This document shows, piece after piece, positions 1 through 7,670 of a stretch of DNA of 22,365 nt. Numbering within the stretch: the stretch's first letter is position 1; each line of letters begins with the position of its first letter. The translations under genes were made by a program, and so were the position numbers. The notes beneath the pieces were generated by a model. That model was given only the letters and a program-made list of their open reading frames with translations, ran no database searches and had not been told where the DNA came from. The DNA is from Coptodactyla brooksi (Eukaryota; Arthropoda; Insecta; Coleoptera; Scarabaeidae): the NCBI GenBank assembly GCA_033557675.1, contig JAWQRM010000474.1, positions 1 to 22,365 of the forward strand, given 5' to 3'.

Positions 1-30
<30 letters not shown>
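1..30. repeat. (TA)n microsatellite
   Basis: Fifteen uninterrupted TA units open the window. A transposon end lies about 27 bases downstream, which fits the TA target preference of mariner-type elements. Confidence 0.95.
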
Positions 31-36
<6 letters not shown>

Positions 37-207
37 CGATTTTAAAATTTATAATAAAACACCCTGTATATTATTTTAGTAGGAGCATTTTATTACGAGT
101 ACAAAAATATGAGGTTCGATATTTTTTATTTCAATGCCAACCGAGATAATGATATCTAGTAGTCTATTAAAGAAACACAGTTACATAATTAACCAAAATG
201 AAATGAA

Positions 208-510
208 TTACAGAATACTGACGTAAAACAGAAGTATGGCGTAAACCGAAACTAAACTTAATGTATCAAGTGTTGAGCACCGCTGAGCACCGCCTACTTC
301 TTGACAGCACCCAAGTCGATTTGTGAATTCTCCTGTAACGTTGGCTATTATTTCTAGTGGAATTATCTGAATCTCTTGGGTTATATTTTCAGCTAGCTCT
401 TGCAAATTATTTGGTCTATTAACATAAATAATAGTCCATTAACTTTAAATAACCCCATAGAGAAAAGTCCAGTGGGTTAAGGTCGGGGGATCGCGCAGGC
501 CGTTCAATGG
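208..510 (-). pseudogene. C-terminal fragment of mariner/IS630-type transposase
   Basis: Translating the minus strand from about 508 gives IERPARSPDLNPLDFSLWG, the family motif around the third catalytic Asp (the D of SPDL) with the LWGYLK block. After a frameshift near 420 the reading continues as NLQELAENITQEIQ and then EFTNRLGCCQEVGGAQ, the usual C-terminal end in which a Cys-x-Glu-rich motif precedes the stop. The first two catalytic Asp residues are missing. A 10-bp tandem duplication at 275-294 shifts the frame just before the expected stop, so this reading runs on for about 20 extra residues. Transposases of this family cut and paste DNA at TA sites in the nucleus. This copy cannot be active. 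Family call is confident; subfamily is not assigned. Confidence 0.82.
275..294. repeat. 10-bp tandem duplication in transposase remnant
   Basis: GAGCACCGCT is followed directly by GAGCACCGCC. With one copy, the minus-strand reading would end GGAQHLIH and stop, as expected for the family. With two copies the frame is shifted. This looks like a replication-slippage scar. Confidence 0.75.
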
Positions 511-839
511 TACATTTTCTTCCAATTCATCTGTGATAAAATGTGAGAACATTTCTTACGGTTTTTTAATTATGTTATTCTTCGCTCTGTTTAATCACTT
601 TACTTGTTTCTTCGGTTATCTTACTTGGTGTACCATTCAAACTAGCAGTGTTGGGTGAATTGATTCTGCGTCTTTTATGCTCTTCTCTAACACGGTATAG
701 TTCTCTTAGTATTTTCTTTCTCGTGGTACTTTCATACATTCCTCATGACATTTTCCTCTTTTTTATTTAAGTTGTTAAGTTATATTTATTTGTAAATTCA
801 TTCTTGCTAAACATGGGTAGGTATCGAATTCAAATTTGT
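511..839. other. No gene recognised
   Basis: AT-rich sequence between two minus-strand transposon scraps. I tried to extend the transposase upstream on the minus strand and found no recognisable first or second catalytic motif. Confidence 0.5.
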
Positions 840-1160
840 TTAGTACCTCCATAGTTTGTACTTGATACTAGTCAAGATTAAGTCCATTTCATTTTCCGGT
901 GCCAACCATGTCTATCTCTGACGTTCTTAATTTTTAACATTGTGTTAATCATAAACAGCACGTGTTTCGTACATAATTCTAGCAATAGCGTACCTGAATC
1001 ATTTCGGTGACCATATTCGTAGCTTGATCTGACGTATTCTTCTCCTGATTCTAACTGTTTTATATTACCATTAAAATCGTCCATTAATTCTGTAGATTGT
1101 TTGTCTTTTTGCTGTAATATAATATTGTTTTGTCCAATTGTTCGTAACATTTCTCTGTTT
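840..1160 (-). pseudogene. LINE endonuclease-domain fragment
   Basis: On the minus strand the reading contains MDDFNGNI, then GEEYVRSSYEYGHRNDSGT, LLLELCTKHVLFMINTM, and after a frameshift ENEMDLILTSIKYKLW. This is the order found in the apurinic-like (exonuclease-endonuclease-phosphatase) domain of non-LTR retrotransposons and of the so-called craniofacial development protein 2-like proteins: the GDFN motif, the NTxF-type core, and the NEIDYIL-type motif. The upstream block EKCYEQLDKTI in another frame also fits. The domain nicks target DNA for target-primed reverse transcription. Only about 105 codons remain, spread over three frames. No reverse transcriptase lies next to it. It is a dead fragment. 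Confidence 0.72.
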
Positions 1161-2578
1161 TTTGATCACTAGAATTAGTATCTTTCGTTTTGAATTGCTA
1201 CTTTATGTCCAGATTTCTGCATAATATTTTATCGTTTCAAGTGCTTCTTACAACAGCACAAGTCTTTCTTCTCCAATTAAAGTTCTAACATTTAACTTAC
1301 ACGTGTACGGCCTCATGCTTTTCGTTCCTGTTTGGGGGTTTTGGTGTCTACTGCTTTCAGGAGATAATCTGTCATAAGGTAAGCAAAGAGCTGTATATAA
1401 AACTCAGGGTTGACATTCACATACACACTGGCAGTCTCAAAAAAAAAATAAAGTTCTATTATTAAATGAAATTGTATACTAGTTATAAATTTGATAGCTT
1501 CGCATTAATATTTTCATGCGAGTATAAAAAATGTATGGTTTTATAACAAAATTTTTCAAATAAATCAACAAATATATCGAAGGTTTTCGCGGCCGTTATC
1601 TTGAATATTAGACTTCAGAAGAGACAGAAAAACGTTCCGCGTAAATACGTTCTGCCACACAACCGGATTTTCTACCAAAGATTAATGTCATGTCAACGTA
1701 TTTATGCACTTCAAATAACTACGGCCTTTTAAATGCGCATAGTATGCAACGCTTAAAATAAATCACAAAAATATACAACACCCAAAAATAATAAAACGAA
1801 AGCTTTAACGCCGAATAGTAACAATACGGTGACCGTACCATAGACAGTAAATTGTAACACAAACCGGTTCAAAGGCAATAACTGTCAAATAACTGATGAA
1901 GCAAGGACAGATATTTGTAGACAACGACGTGTTTTGTAGAACACTCTACACCCGATTGTTGTAAAACACAATGTAAAACATTATTTTCCTCTCCTATATG
2001 ATAAGTTTTGCGAGTGATTTTGCGTGAGGCGAAAATAAGTAAGTATACCAGCGCAACGGTATGTAACACTGAAATATGGGAAGAAAATGGGAAAAAGACG
2101 TTGGTAGTATGAAGAAAAAATGTAGCAGTACCAAATAAAATTTAATAAAATGCTAAAAAAACACTGACAGACTTATTATTATTATAGAATTACTATTACT
2201 ACGACAGACAAAGACTGCCAATGGAAGCTAATTGTAGGCAATAACATTTATGCATATCACTCCAGATTCAATCGCATTTATTGATTTATTTCGAAAATTT
2301 AGTTATAAACTCATAAACTTTTGATACTCGCGTGAAAGGAATAAATGAGAAGCTATCATACTTTTACGAAAAAAAAGTATGCTATTCCATTTCCAAAAAT
2401 GTAACTTGAATTTTTGGGGAAAAAAAGCATGTAAGAGCATTACTTAACTTACCCTTTACTTAACTTATATGATAGTTTTTCTCCTGGAAAGATATCTTTT
2501 ACCAATTTCGACATATCCGAGTGGATAAACCATACTATCACACTCTGTGCCAGTACGATTTATATATAATAAATATAC
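1161..2578. other. No gene recognised
   Basis: About 1.4 kb of AT-rich sequence without a coding signal I could match to a family. It holds a short inverted repeat (arms 2357-2365 and 2373-2381, CATACTTTT and its complement) and short ATT runs near 2174-2190. The short minus-strand reading frames at 1869-2069 and 2465-2647 show no family motif and are probably chance. Confidence 0.5.
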
Positions 2579-2616
2579 ATAATAATAATAATAATAATAA
2601 TAAATATAATAATAAT
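2579..2616. repeat. (AAT)n microsatellite, interrupted
   Basis: Pure AAT units run to about 2603, then AAATAT and four more units. It encodes the tyrosine run of a chance minus-strand ORF. Confidence 0.92.
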
Positions 2617-2968
2617 CTTCGTTCGTATAATTTAAGCGTCCCGACATGGTTATTATCGATTTTAAAATAGTAAGTGGCAGCTTTTACATTTCTTTAGCGT
2701 TTGATTGTTCTTCACACCGTCATAGCTAACTAAGAGTGACTGAACTTAAAATCCGCAGCAAAATCGTCTTATAAAAATATTAAATTTAAAAATTTAATGT
2801 TAAATTCGCAATATTTCGAAAACTACAAATTTTCGGAATAGACAACCTTACACAAACTTACCCTTATTTTGAATTCTAAATAAGATAGTTATAAAATTTG
2901 GGAGTTTCCAATTGAAAAAAAAATATTTTTGACAGATTTCTCAATTTCATATTTAATCTCATTTATTG
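2617..2968. other. No gene recognised; possible repeat flank
   Basis: AT-rich. AATATTTCGAAAACTAC near 2810 resembles the AATATCTCAAAAAC block that precedes the transposon-like end near 3240, so this may be a diverged arm of the same repeat. This is inference from a short match. Confidence 0.35.
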
Positions 2969-3250
2969 AACACCCTGTACTAATATTTATCAAAATTTTA
3001 TAAAAAATCTATTAGAGTAGGTCATTTTCAACAGGGAAACCAACTCAAATTAAATAATAAAGGCTTCCTTATAGGAAAAGTTGATAGTTATTTTAGGGCC
3101 TGCAAATTTTTATGTCAAACATCACATTTATGTTTGACATAAAAATTTGAATATCTCAAAAACGCTTAGACTTAGGTATAAGATATGATACACGAAATCT
3201 ACCTAGAATACTGAGTAGAATCCAAAAATGTAATAATATATAGGGTGTTT
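2969..3250. repeat. Inverted-repeat unit bounded by ACACCCTGTA / TATAGGGTGT
   Basis: The left end reads ACACCCTGTAC (about 2970-2980) and the right end TATAGGGTGT (about 3240-3249), which are near-complementary. Behind each end the arms stay weakly complementary: the left arm has ATTAGAGTAGGTCATTT and the reverse complement of the right arm has ATTCTAGGTAGATTT. A perfect hairpin (3103-3149) sits near the middle. Either this is a non-autonomous foldback unit, or two mariner-type ends face outward from a spacer. The sequence alone does not decide this. Confidence 0.5.
3103..3149. repeat. Perfect 19-bp inverted repeat (hairpin)
   Basis: Arms 3103-3121 and 3131-3149 are exactly complementary (CAAATTTTTATGTCAAACA and its reverse complement) with a 9-base loop. 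No U-tract or terminator context applies in a eukaryote. Confidence 0.95.
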
Positions 3251-3426
3251 CGTTTAAAATAAGCAAGTATTCACTTACTTCTGGTATAGCCGAAAGCACC
3301 ACCATCTTGAAAATATTTTAGCGGTATGACCCCCATCGATATTAGTATATTGCCAAATTAATTTTCAGATTTTTCCTAACTACAGTTTGCAATATATCAA
3401 TCCAAGTAATTTCCGGCGGGACACAC

Positions 3427-3432
<6 letters not shown>
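3239..3432. mobile_element. Candidate ~190-bp MITE
   Basis: It starts ATATAGGGTGTTTCG and ends CGGGACACACTATAT. The reverse complement of the end is ATATAGTGTGTCCCG, so the ends match at 10 of the first 11 bases. It has no coding capacity. The start plus the following TTTAAAATAAGCAAGT is shared with the copy at 16828 (GTGTTCAATTTAAAA, then ACAAGT). The ends resemble those of the mariner-like transposons at both edges of the window, so one of those families may have moved it. That is inference. Confidence 0.5.

Positions 3433-3453
<21 letters not shown>
3427..3453. repeat. (TA)n microsatellite in a small palindrome
   Basis: About 13 TA units, flanked by GACACAC on the left and ATGTGTC on the right. 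The whole 3420-3468 block can fold back on itself. Confidence 0.9.
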
Positions 3454-3461
<8 letters not shown>

Positions 3462-3783
3462 ATGTGTCTAATTATAGATTAAAGATAATTATGAGAGATG
3501 GTCTTAGCGAATAGATATAGGAGGGGCAAAGATCAGGTGTTACGCAGAGTGTATAGAATAGCAGCCAGGAAGCAGTAGGCGTAGAAAGGCTAATGGATAA
3601 AATGGACAGAAGGACAATAACATACAACGGATATCAAATAATAGTTAGATGTGTGTTATGCACATCAGTATATTCAGCAGTTTGATGACTCATTTAATTT
3701 AAAGACCCAAAAGTTGAAAGGACGTGGGGTTTTTGTTTTAAACTATAACATATGTACGAATACTTAAACGATATTACCATTGT
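3454..3783. other. No gene recognised
   Basis: About 330 bases between two TA tracts. It is less AT-rich near 3500-3600. I could not match any reading frame to a known family. Confidence 0.45.
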
Positions 3784-3806
3784 TATATATATATATATAT
3801 ATATAT
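3784..3806. repeat. (TA)n microsatellite
   Basis: Eleven to twelve TA units ending in TATCACGG. Confidence 0.92.
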
Positions 3807-3824
3807 CACGGATAACATTCCTCA

Positions 3825-4350
3825 TTACTTTTAATTATTAATACTACGACTACTACATGGCTTACATGACATTTTATATTACTTTTAGTTATCAATACTA
3901 CTACTGCTGAATAATATTATAGTATTAATAGTACTGGAACTAGAAAAACATTAAATATATTTATTTTGAAATATAAAATATGTATGTGCAATAAACAACA
4001 TTTCTGTGCTTGGCGTTCCAACATGAAACAATAGTGATTGTAAATATTGAATCATTTCAAATATTTATATGGCTTTACCACTGTTACTATAGAAATTTCT
4101 AACATCGTATTTTCCAGTTTGAATTGTTATTGTTGTTATTACTGCATTATGTGACTATTATTATAAGTTTCGTTACTGTTTTTAGTTATCAATATTACTA
4201 TCGTATAACAGTAGTACTGTTGGAACTGGAAAAGCGCTGAAGGTATTTGTTTGGAGATATAAAATATGTACATTTACACATTACATTTGATTTCTGCAGT
4301 GCTGTTTTTAGCTATTAATGTTACTACTACATTACAGTACTATTATTTGC
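3825..4350 (+). repeat. Degenerate local repeat (about four partial copies)
   Basis: A motif of the form TTACTTTTAGTTATCAATAC plus further TAC triplets recurs at 3825, 3879, 4173 and 4301. The copies at 3879-3985 and 4173-4270 are the longest and share, in order, TTTAGTTATCAATA, AGTACTGGAACTAGAAAA or TACTGTTGGAACTGGAAAA, and GATATAAAATATGTA or AATATAAAATATGTA. Spacing is irregular (about 54, 294 and 128 bases), so this is not a simple satellite; it looks like old, partly deleted duplications. No coding function seen. Confidence 0.65.
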
Positions 4351-4357
4351 AATAATT

Positions 4358-4393
4358 GTGAAAGATGTAAATTTACAAATTTACATCATTCAC
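4358..4393. repeat. Near-perfect 15-bp inverted repeat
   Basis: Arms 4358-4372 (GTGAAAGATGTAAAT) and 4379-4393 are complementary except at one position, with a 6-base loop. Confidence 0.88.
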
Positions 4394-4589
4394 TGAATTA
4401 TTCCATTATTGTATTACGATTTATTACATCGCTTCCTCTTGAAATATAACTCTTCTTATTGAGTATGTTATATGTACCCTGCATACTACCAGAACATCAA
4501 CACATTTCATTACATTTTAACACGTAGGATATATCAAGCTTTAAAATATATTTTCTCACAATCCGTATAATTACGAATATGTTGGTTTC

Positions 4590-4900
4590 GTTAAATAGGC
4601 ATGATGAGGTCGTCGATGAGCAGCACATGCTTCAGCGTGTAACCTCATCAGGTCGGCGGACACTTTGAAGTTTTGCGTTGGCCGCTATGCCTCTCGTCGG
4701 TCGCTTAATGAAATTGTACTACTATGGAGAAGAACGTTCGACGTGGTAACGAAATTACGCGTCATTATCTATTTGTCCAACACGTACGGCTAATAACGTG
4801 AAATCGATGGTGGCGATCTCGGACTAATAGGTAACGGCGGATGACCGAGGGAGCTAAATGCGCCTAATGACCGTCGGATGCAAAGCGTGCAGTATTTTTT
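4590..4900. other. GC-richer non-coding block, possible conserved or regulatory DNA
   Basis: This block stands out from its AT-rich surroundings and contains many CG dinucleotides. No long ORF lies on either strand and I see no transposon motif. It holds a 9-bp inverted repeat (TGATGAGGT at 4602-4610, ACCTCATCA at 4642-4650) and several TAAT-type homeodomain-like cores (TTAATG, CTAATA). This composition is what one would expect of a constrained non-coding element, but that is inference; it could also be an unrecognised repeat. Confidence 0.35.
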
Positions 4901-5082
4901 GTTCGTAAAGAGATTCAATTACATTAGACGCCGTGGTTGAGTTAAGTAGATTTATATACCAGAAATTATCACTACTGTATTTTAGCGTTTGAACTTGCCC
5001 ATAGATTTACTTCCTATTAAGATTTGTTTCGAAATTGTTTCAACGAGAACCCAGAACTGCTCAAATGGATCATAATTGGTGA

Positions 5083-5124
5083 TTAACCCTGCTGTGCTCC
5101 TCGGGTCAATACGACCCAAAACGG
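5083..5124 (+). repeat. piggyBac-type left terminus with subterminal palindrome
   Basis: TTAA is followed by CCCTGCTGTGCTCC and then CGGGTCAATACGACCC, an imperfect palindrome, then AAAACGG. A second diverged copy of the subterminal block lies at 5275-5299. Confidence 0.65.
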
Positions 5125-5274
5125 ATTTTCAGGTTCTATAACTTTGTCATCTTTCATTATTTGTTTCCAAGATTTTGTGGCTTTGGTTGCTGGTGCGTAA
5201 AGTATAATATTGCCAAATAGTTTTTAAAAGAAATTATTATTGCATTTTTTAAACAAGATTGTTACGTATATAAC

Positions 5275-5299
5275 CCTCGAGCAATATGACCTAAAACCG
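5275..5299 (+). repeat. Second copy of the subterminal block
   Basis: CCTCGAGCAATATGACCT followed by AAAACCG matches 5099-5124 with a one-base gap and a few changes. piggyBac ends often carry repeated internal motifs that bind transposase. Confidence 0.6.
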
Positions 5300-5469
5300 T
5301 CATTTTCTTTAGATTTTGGTAATGGCTAAATAAATCAAACCCAAGCAGTTCTGGCGTCGTAGGATTCTCTTCCCACTAGTTTATATTTATTATTTTGGGA
5401 CTTTTCTTGACCTGGCAGGATAGTTAGTTTTCAGAAGTAGGGTTTTAAACATAAGTATTTATGTTTATG

Positions 5470-5527
5470 CATCCATTCAACTGCAAAAACAAATGTTGTC
5501 ACATTTGTTTTTGCAGTTGAAAGGATG
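5470..5527. repeat. 26-bp inverted repeat (hairpin), one mismatch
   Basis: Arms 5470-5495 and 5502-5527 are complementary at 25 of 26 positions, with a 6-base loop (TTGTCA). The core of the arm is TTCAACTGCAAAAACAAATG. It lies within the piggyBac-like left region, between the terminus and the promoter. Confidence 0.95.
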
Positions 5528-6380
5528 TACGTCGTAAAAGCCAGACGTGATTAACTTACCAACCTTGAATGTAAAAGCTTACGCTTAGATAATAGATTAA
5601 TGTGAAACGTTTGCCCTTAGTACCGTTTTCTAATTAGTTAGAATTTAGGGGAGATGACCAATTATGAGGTTACCACCTCTTGTAGGTCAAGAACCGTCCC
5701 AGCCTCCAAACTTTTTGAAGAAAAAGTAAAAGTTCAAGAACAATCACTCTTGGTTCAGAGAGCTTTAAGCTCATTTGTGTTTTTCATTGTGCTCGTGTAC
5801 TCTGTGACGATTGGGTGCTGTTAGTGCTTAGCCACTATCTGGAATTACCTAGACGAATAGTCCACCTGCTGATTGAGTGCACATAAGTCTTAAATATTTT
5901 TGTTCTTGTTTTAACAACTCTAGTATTCAATTTGTCTCACTTTATGACAATTGATCTGGGTGCGAGTCTCCAGAAAGGTTGAAACGAGTTAGTTAAGAAC
6001 TTATCTTGTAAAACTGTAGGTTTAAAGTTTGTTTGTTCTCTGTGGATTAATATATTTTGTTATTTAATTTTTGGGTTTTTATTTTAATTGTTTTTTTTTA
6101 CCTTCTTTCCTGACCTCGCTTTCGTGCAAGGACTTCACGTTTTCGAAGTGTAAGTCCGTGATAAGTTAATTAATTGATAATTTTATAATTATTAACATAG
6201 TGGAAGGGGACCCATTACAACTCCATATTTAGATTGATTTGATTTTTGTTAATTTTATTTTTAACCTTATTCATATGAACATTATAAGTGCATTACAACT
6301 ATATATAGCAATCAACAAGATTATACATTCGTACCGATCGAATATGCAAGTATGTGCATGTCTGCGCATGTCTGTGCGTG
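5528..6380. other. Non-coding interior of the piggyBac-like region
   Basis: About 850 bases upstream of the promoter with no coding signal. It is long for a piggyBac 5' region, so another insertion may sit here. The stretch around 6000-6220 has T-rich runs, an imperfect stem (GGACTTCAC near 6130 against GTGTAAGTCC) and AACATAGTGGAAGGGGACCC, which loosely recalls an LTR end followed by a primer site. That resemblance is too weak to call. Confidence 0.4.
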
Positions 6381-6395
6381 AACACTAATATATCA

Positions 6396-6429
6396 TATAA
6401 ATACGGAACGCGGACAGCGCACTTCAGTT
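6396..6429 (+). promoter_or_regulatory. Core promoter: TATA box and initiator
   Basis: TATAAATA occupies 6396-6403 and TCAGTT occupies 6424-6429. The distance from the first T of the TATA box to the A of the initiator (6426) is 30 bases, the canonical RNA polymerase II geometry. TCAGT is the arthropod initiator consensus. The first ATG of the transposase follows 42 bases after that A, at 6468. Nothing else in the window shows both elements at the right spacing before a recognisable gene. Confidence 0.7.
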
Positions 6430-6467
6430 TCTTTATATACAGTGTTGAATAAGCATCAACATAAATA

Positions 6468-7584
6468 ATGGCAAGGCGATATCTATCTGATAAATTTCTT
6501 CATCAGAGATAGCTGCAAATGCATCCGACGATGAAGGTACTTCTGAGGTTGAAAATCATACCAGCGATGAAACCGACTATGAGAAATCCGTAGCAGACTA
6601 TGATTCTTCAGATAATGACGTAGTGCAAACAAATACTGAGACAAAGTTATGTCTTGAATGTTGGAACCTTTCTCCCAAAGTGGATGAGCATCAAGTCAAG
6701 ATATAATAAAAATTACTCCTGGTCCAAGTAGGTATGTCATATCCAGAGTGAAGGAAAATGTGTTGAAAATGAGCAAATTGATGGTCGGAGAGTACAGGAT
6801 TGCGATTGGAAAGATCCGGATAATATCACAATACAAGATATTAAATGCAGAAACTGGTAGAGCTATTTTTTGTGTAGCGATATCGTTGAAAGTGACAAAT
6901 TAGCCCATATAAGAGAGTTTTTGGAGAAGTGGATAGAAATTATGCCTAAATTGTATAATGTAGGTGATAATGTTACTGTTGACGAGGAACTTGTTGGCTT
7001 CAGAGAACAGCAATTCAGCAAATATGACATCAAAATATGGACTCTCTGTGACAGTAGTATTTCATATGCCATGAAAGTTTAAGTTTAAAAGAATTTAATG
7101 CGAGTAGTTTTAGACCTAGAACATGAACTCGAGGGACAAAATATTGCATGTAATATTTTTTTCACGTCCAAAAAGTTAAGTGAAATGCTCCTCAAAAGAA
7201 AACATAAAATATTAGGAACGATTAGAAAAAATAAACCCGAATTTCCCGTGATTACAATAAGTAAAGGAGTACATAGTACTGCTTTTTATTTTACCAAGGA
7301 TACCACAATTGTGTCATATGTGCCTAATAAAAATAAAAACGTTATTCTCATGAGCACAATGCACTGTGATAAGAAAGTTAGCAGCAGGGACGACGAGAAG
7401 CCACAAATGATACTAGATTATAATTGAACAAGCTACTGTCGTATTAAAGAAAATTCAAGATCAACATGGCGAAGTAGCTGTGCCATCCATAACAAAATGT
7501 GACAATAAAACAGGTATAACATGTTGTAAGTGTAATAAATATTTGTGTAATATTCACAACATATTAATTTCGAGCTATTCTTGA
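6468..7584 (+). pseudogene. piggyBac-like transposase, broken
   Basis: It begins MARRYLSDK after the promoter. A one-base shift leads into the acidic N-terminus SEIAANASDDEGTSEVENHT, usual for piggyBac. Further frames give IIKITPGPSRYVISRVKENV, then WIEIMPKLYNVGDNVTVDE with the first catalytic Asp (codon 6981-6983), KYDIKIWTLCDSSISYA, LEGQNIACNIFFTSKKL, GTIRKNKPEFP, DTTIVSYVPNKNKNVILMS and KKPQMILDYN-like sequence. After a deletion that removes the third Asp (GGVD motif), a C-terminal Cys-rich zinc finger remains (CDNKTGITCCKCNKYLC). The second catalytic Asp, normally in C-D-N-F-F-T-S, is Asn here (codon 7152-7154). At least four frameshifts, several stops and internal deletions, including most of the insertion domain before the first Asp. 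The enzyme would cut at TTAA sites; this copy is dead. Confidence 0.88.
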
Positions 7585-7670
7585 CAATCCTCCTGTACCT
7601 GCATACATCGCGTCACTATGAGCGGAAGGACTACAAGTGTATAGTAAAACTAAAGAAATAGCAGGATTAA

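Larger units (their letters stand above)
57..510 (-). mobile_element. 3' part of a mariner/IS630-type DNA transposon
   Basis: The plus strand shows ACACCCTGTATA near 59-70. Read on the minus strand this is the TATACAGGGTGT type of end seen on many insect mariner-like elements. It lies about 140 bases beyond the C-terminal part of a matching transposase (208-510, minus strand). The same kind of end recurs near 2971, 3242, 16828 and 21109. The 5' half of this copy was not found between 510 and 840, so it looks truncated. The exact outer boundary is uncertain because the flank is AT-rich. Confidence 0.7.
5083..7670 (+). mobile_element. piggyBac-like transposon, degraded
   Basis: The left end is TTAA (5083-5086) followed by CCCTGCTGTGCTCC and a GGGTCAATACGACCC palindrome, the usual architecture of piggyBac-family ends: TTAA target, CCC-starting inverted repeat, then a subterminal repeat. 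A broken piggyBac transposase lies at 6468-7584, driven by a core promoter at 6396-6429. The right end is not certain. AGCAGGATTAA at 7660-7670 is complementary to TTAATCCTGCT, which differs by one base from the left TTAACCCTGCT, but the match stops there. If that is the right end, the element is about 2.6 kb, a normal length for the family. Confidence 0.6.

Noticed and set aside
3100..4400. CRISPR-like array
   Set aside because: The repeats are diverged and irregularly spaced, the hairpins are single, and the context is eukaryotic.
5900..6220. Possible solo LTR ending near AACATAGTGG
   Set aside because: No matching TG start, no target duplication and no second copy in the window; the likeness to an LTR end and primer site is too loose.
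7660..7670. Right end of the first piggyBac (AGCAGGATTAA)
   Set aside because: Kept only as a tentative boundary: ten of eleven bases match the left end, but the following bases do not.
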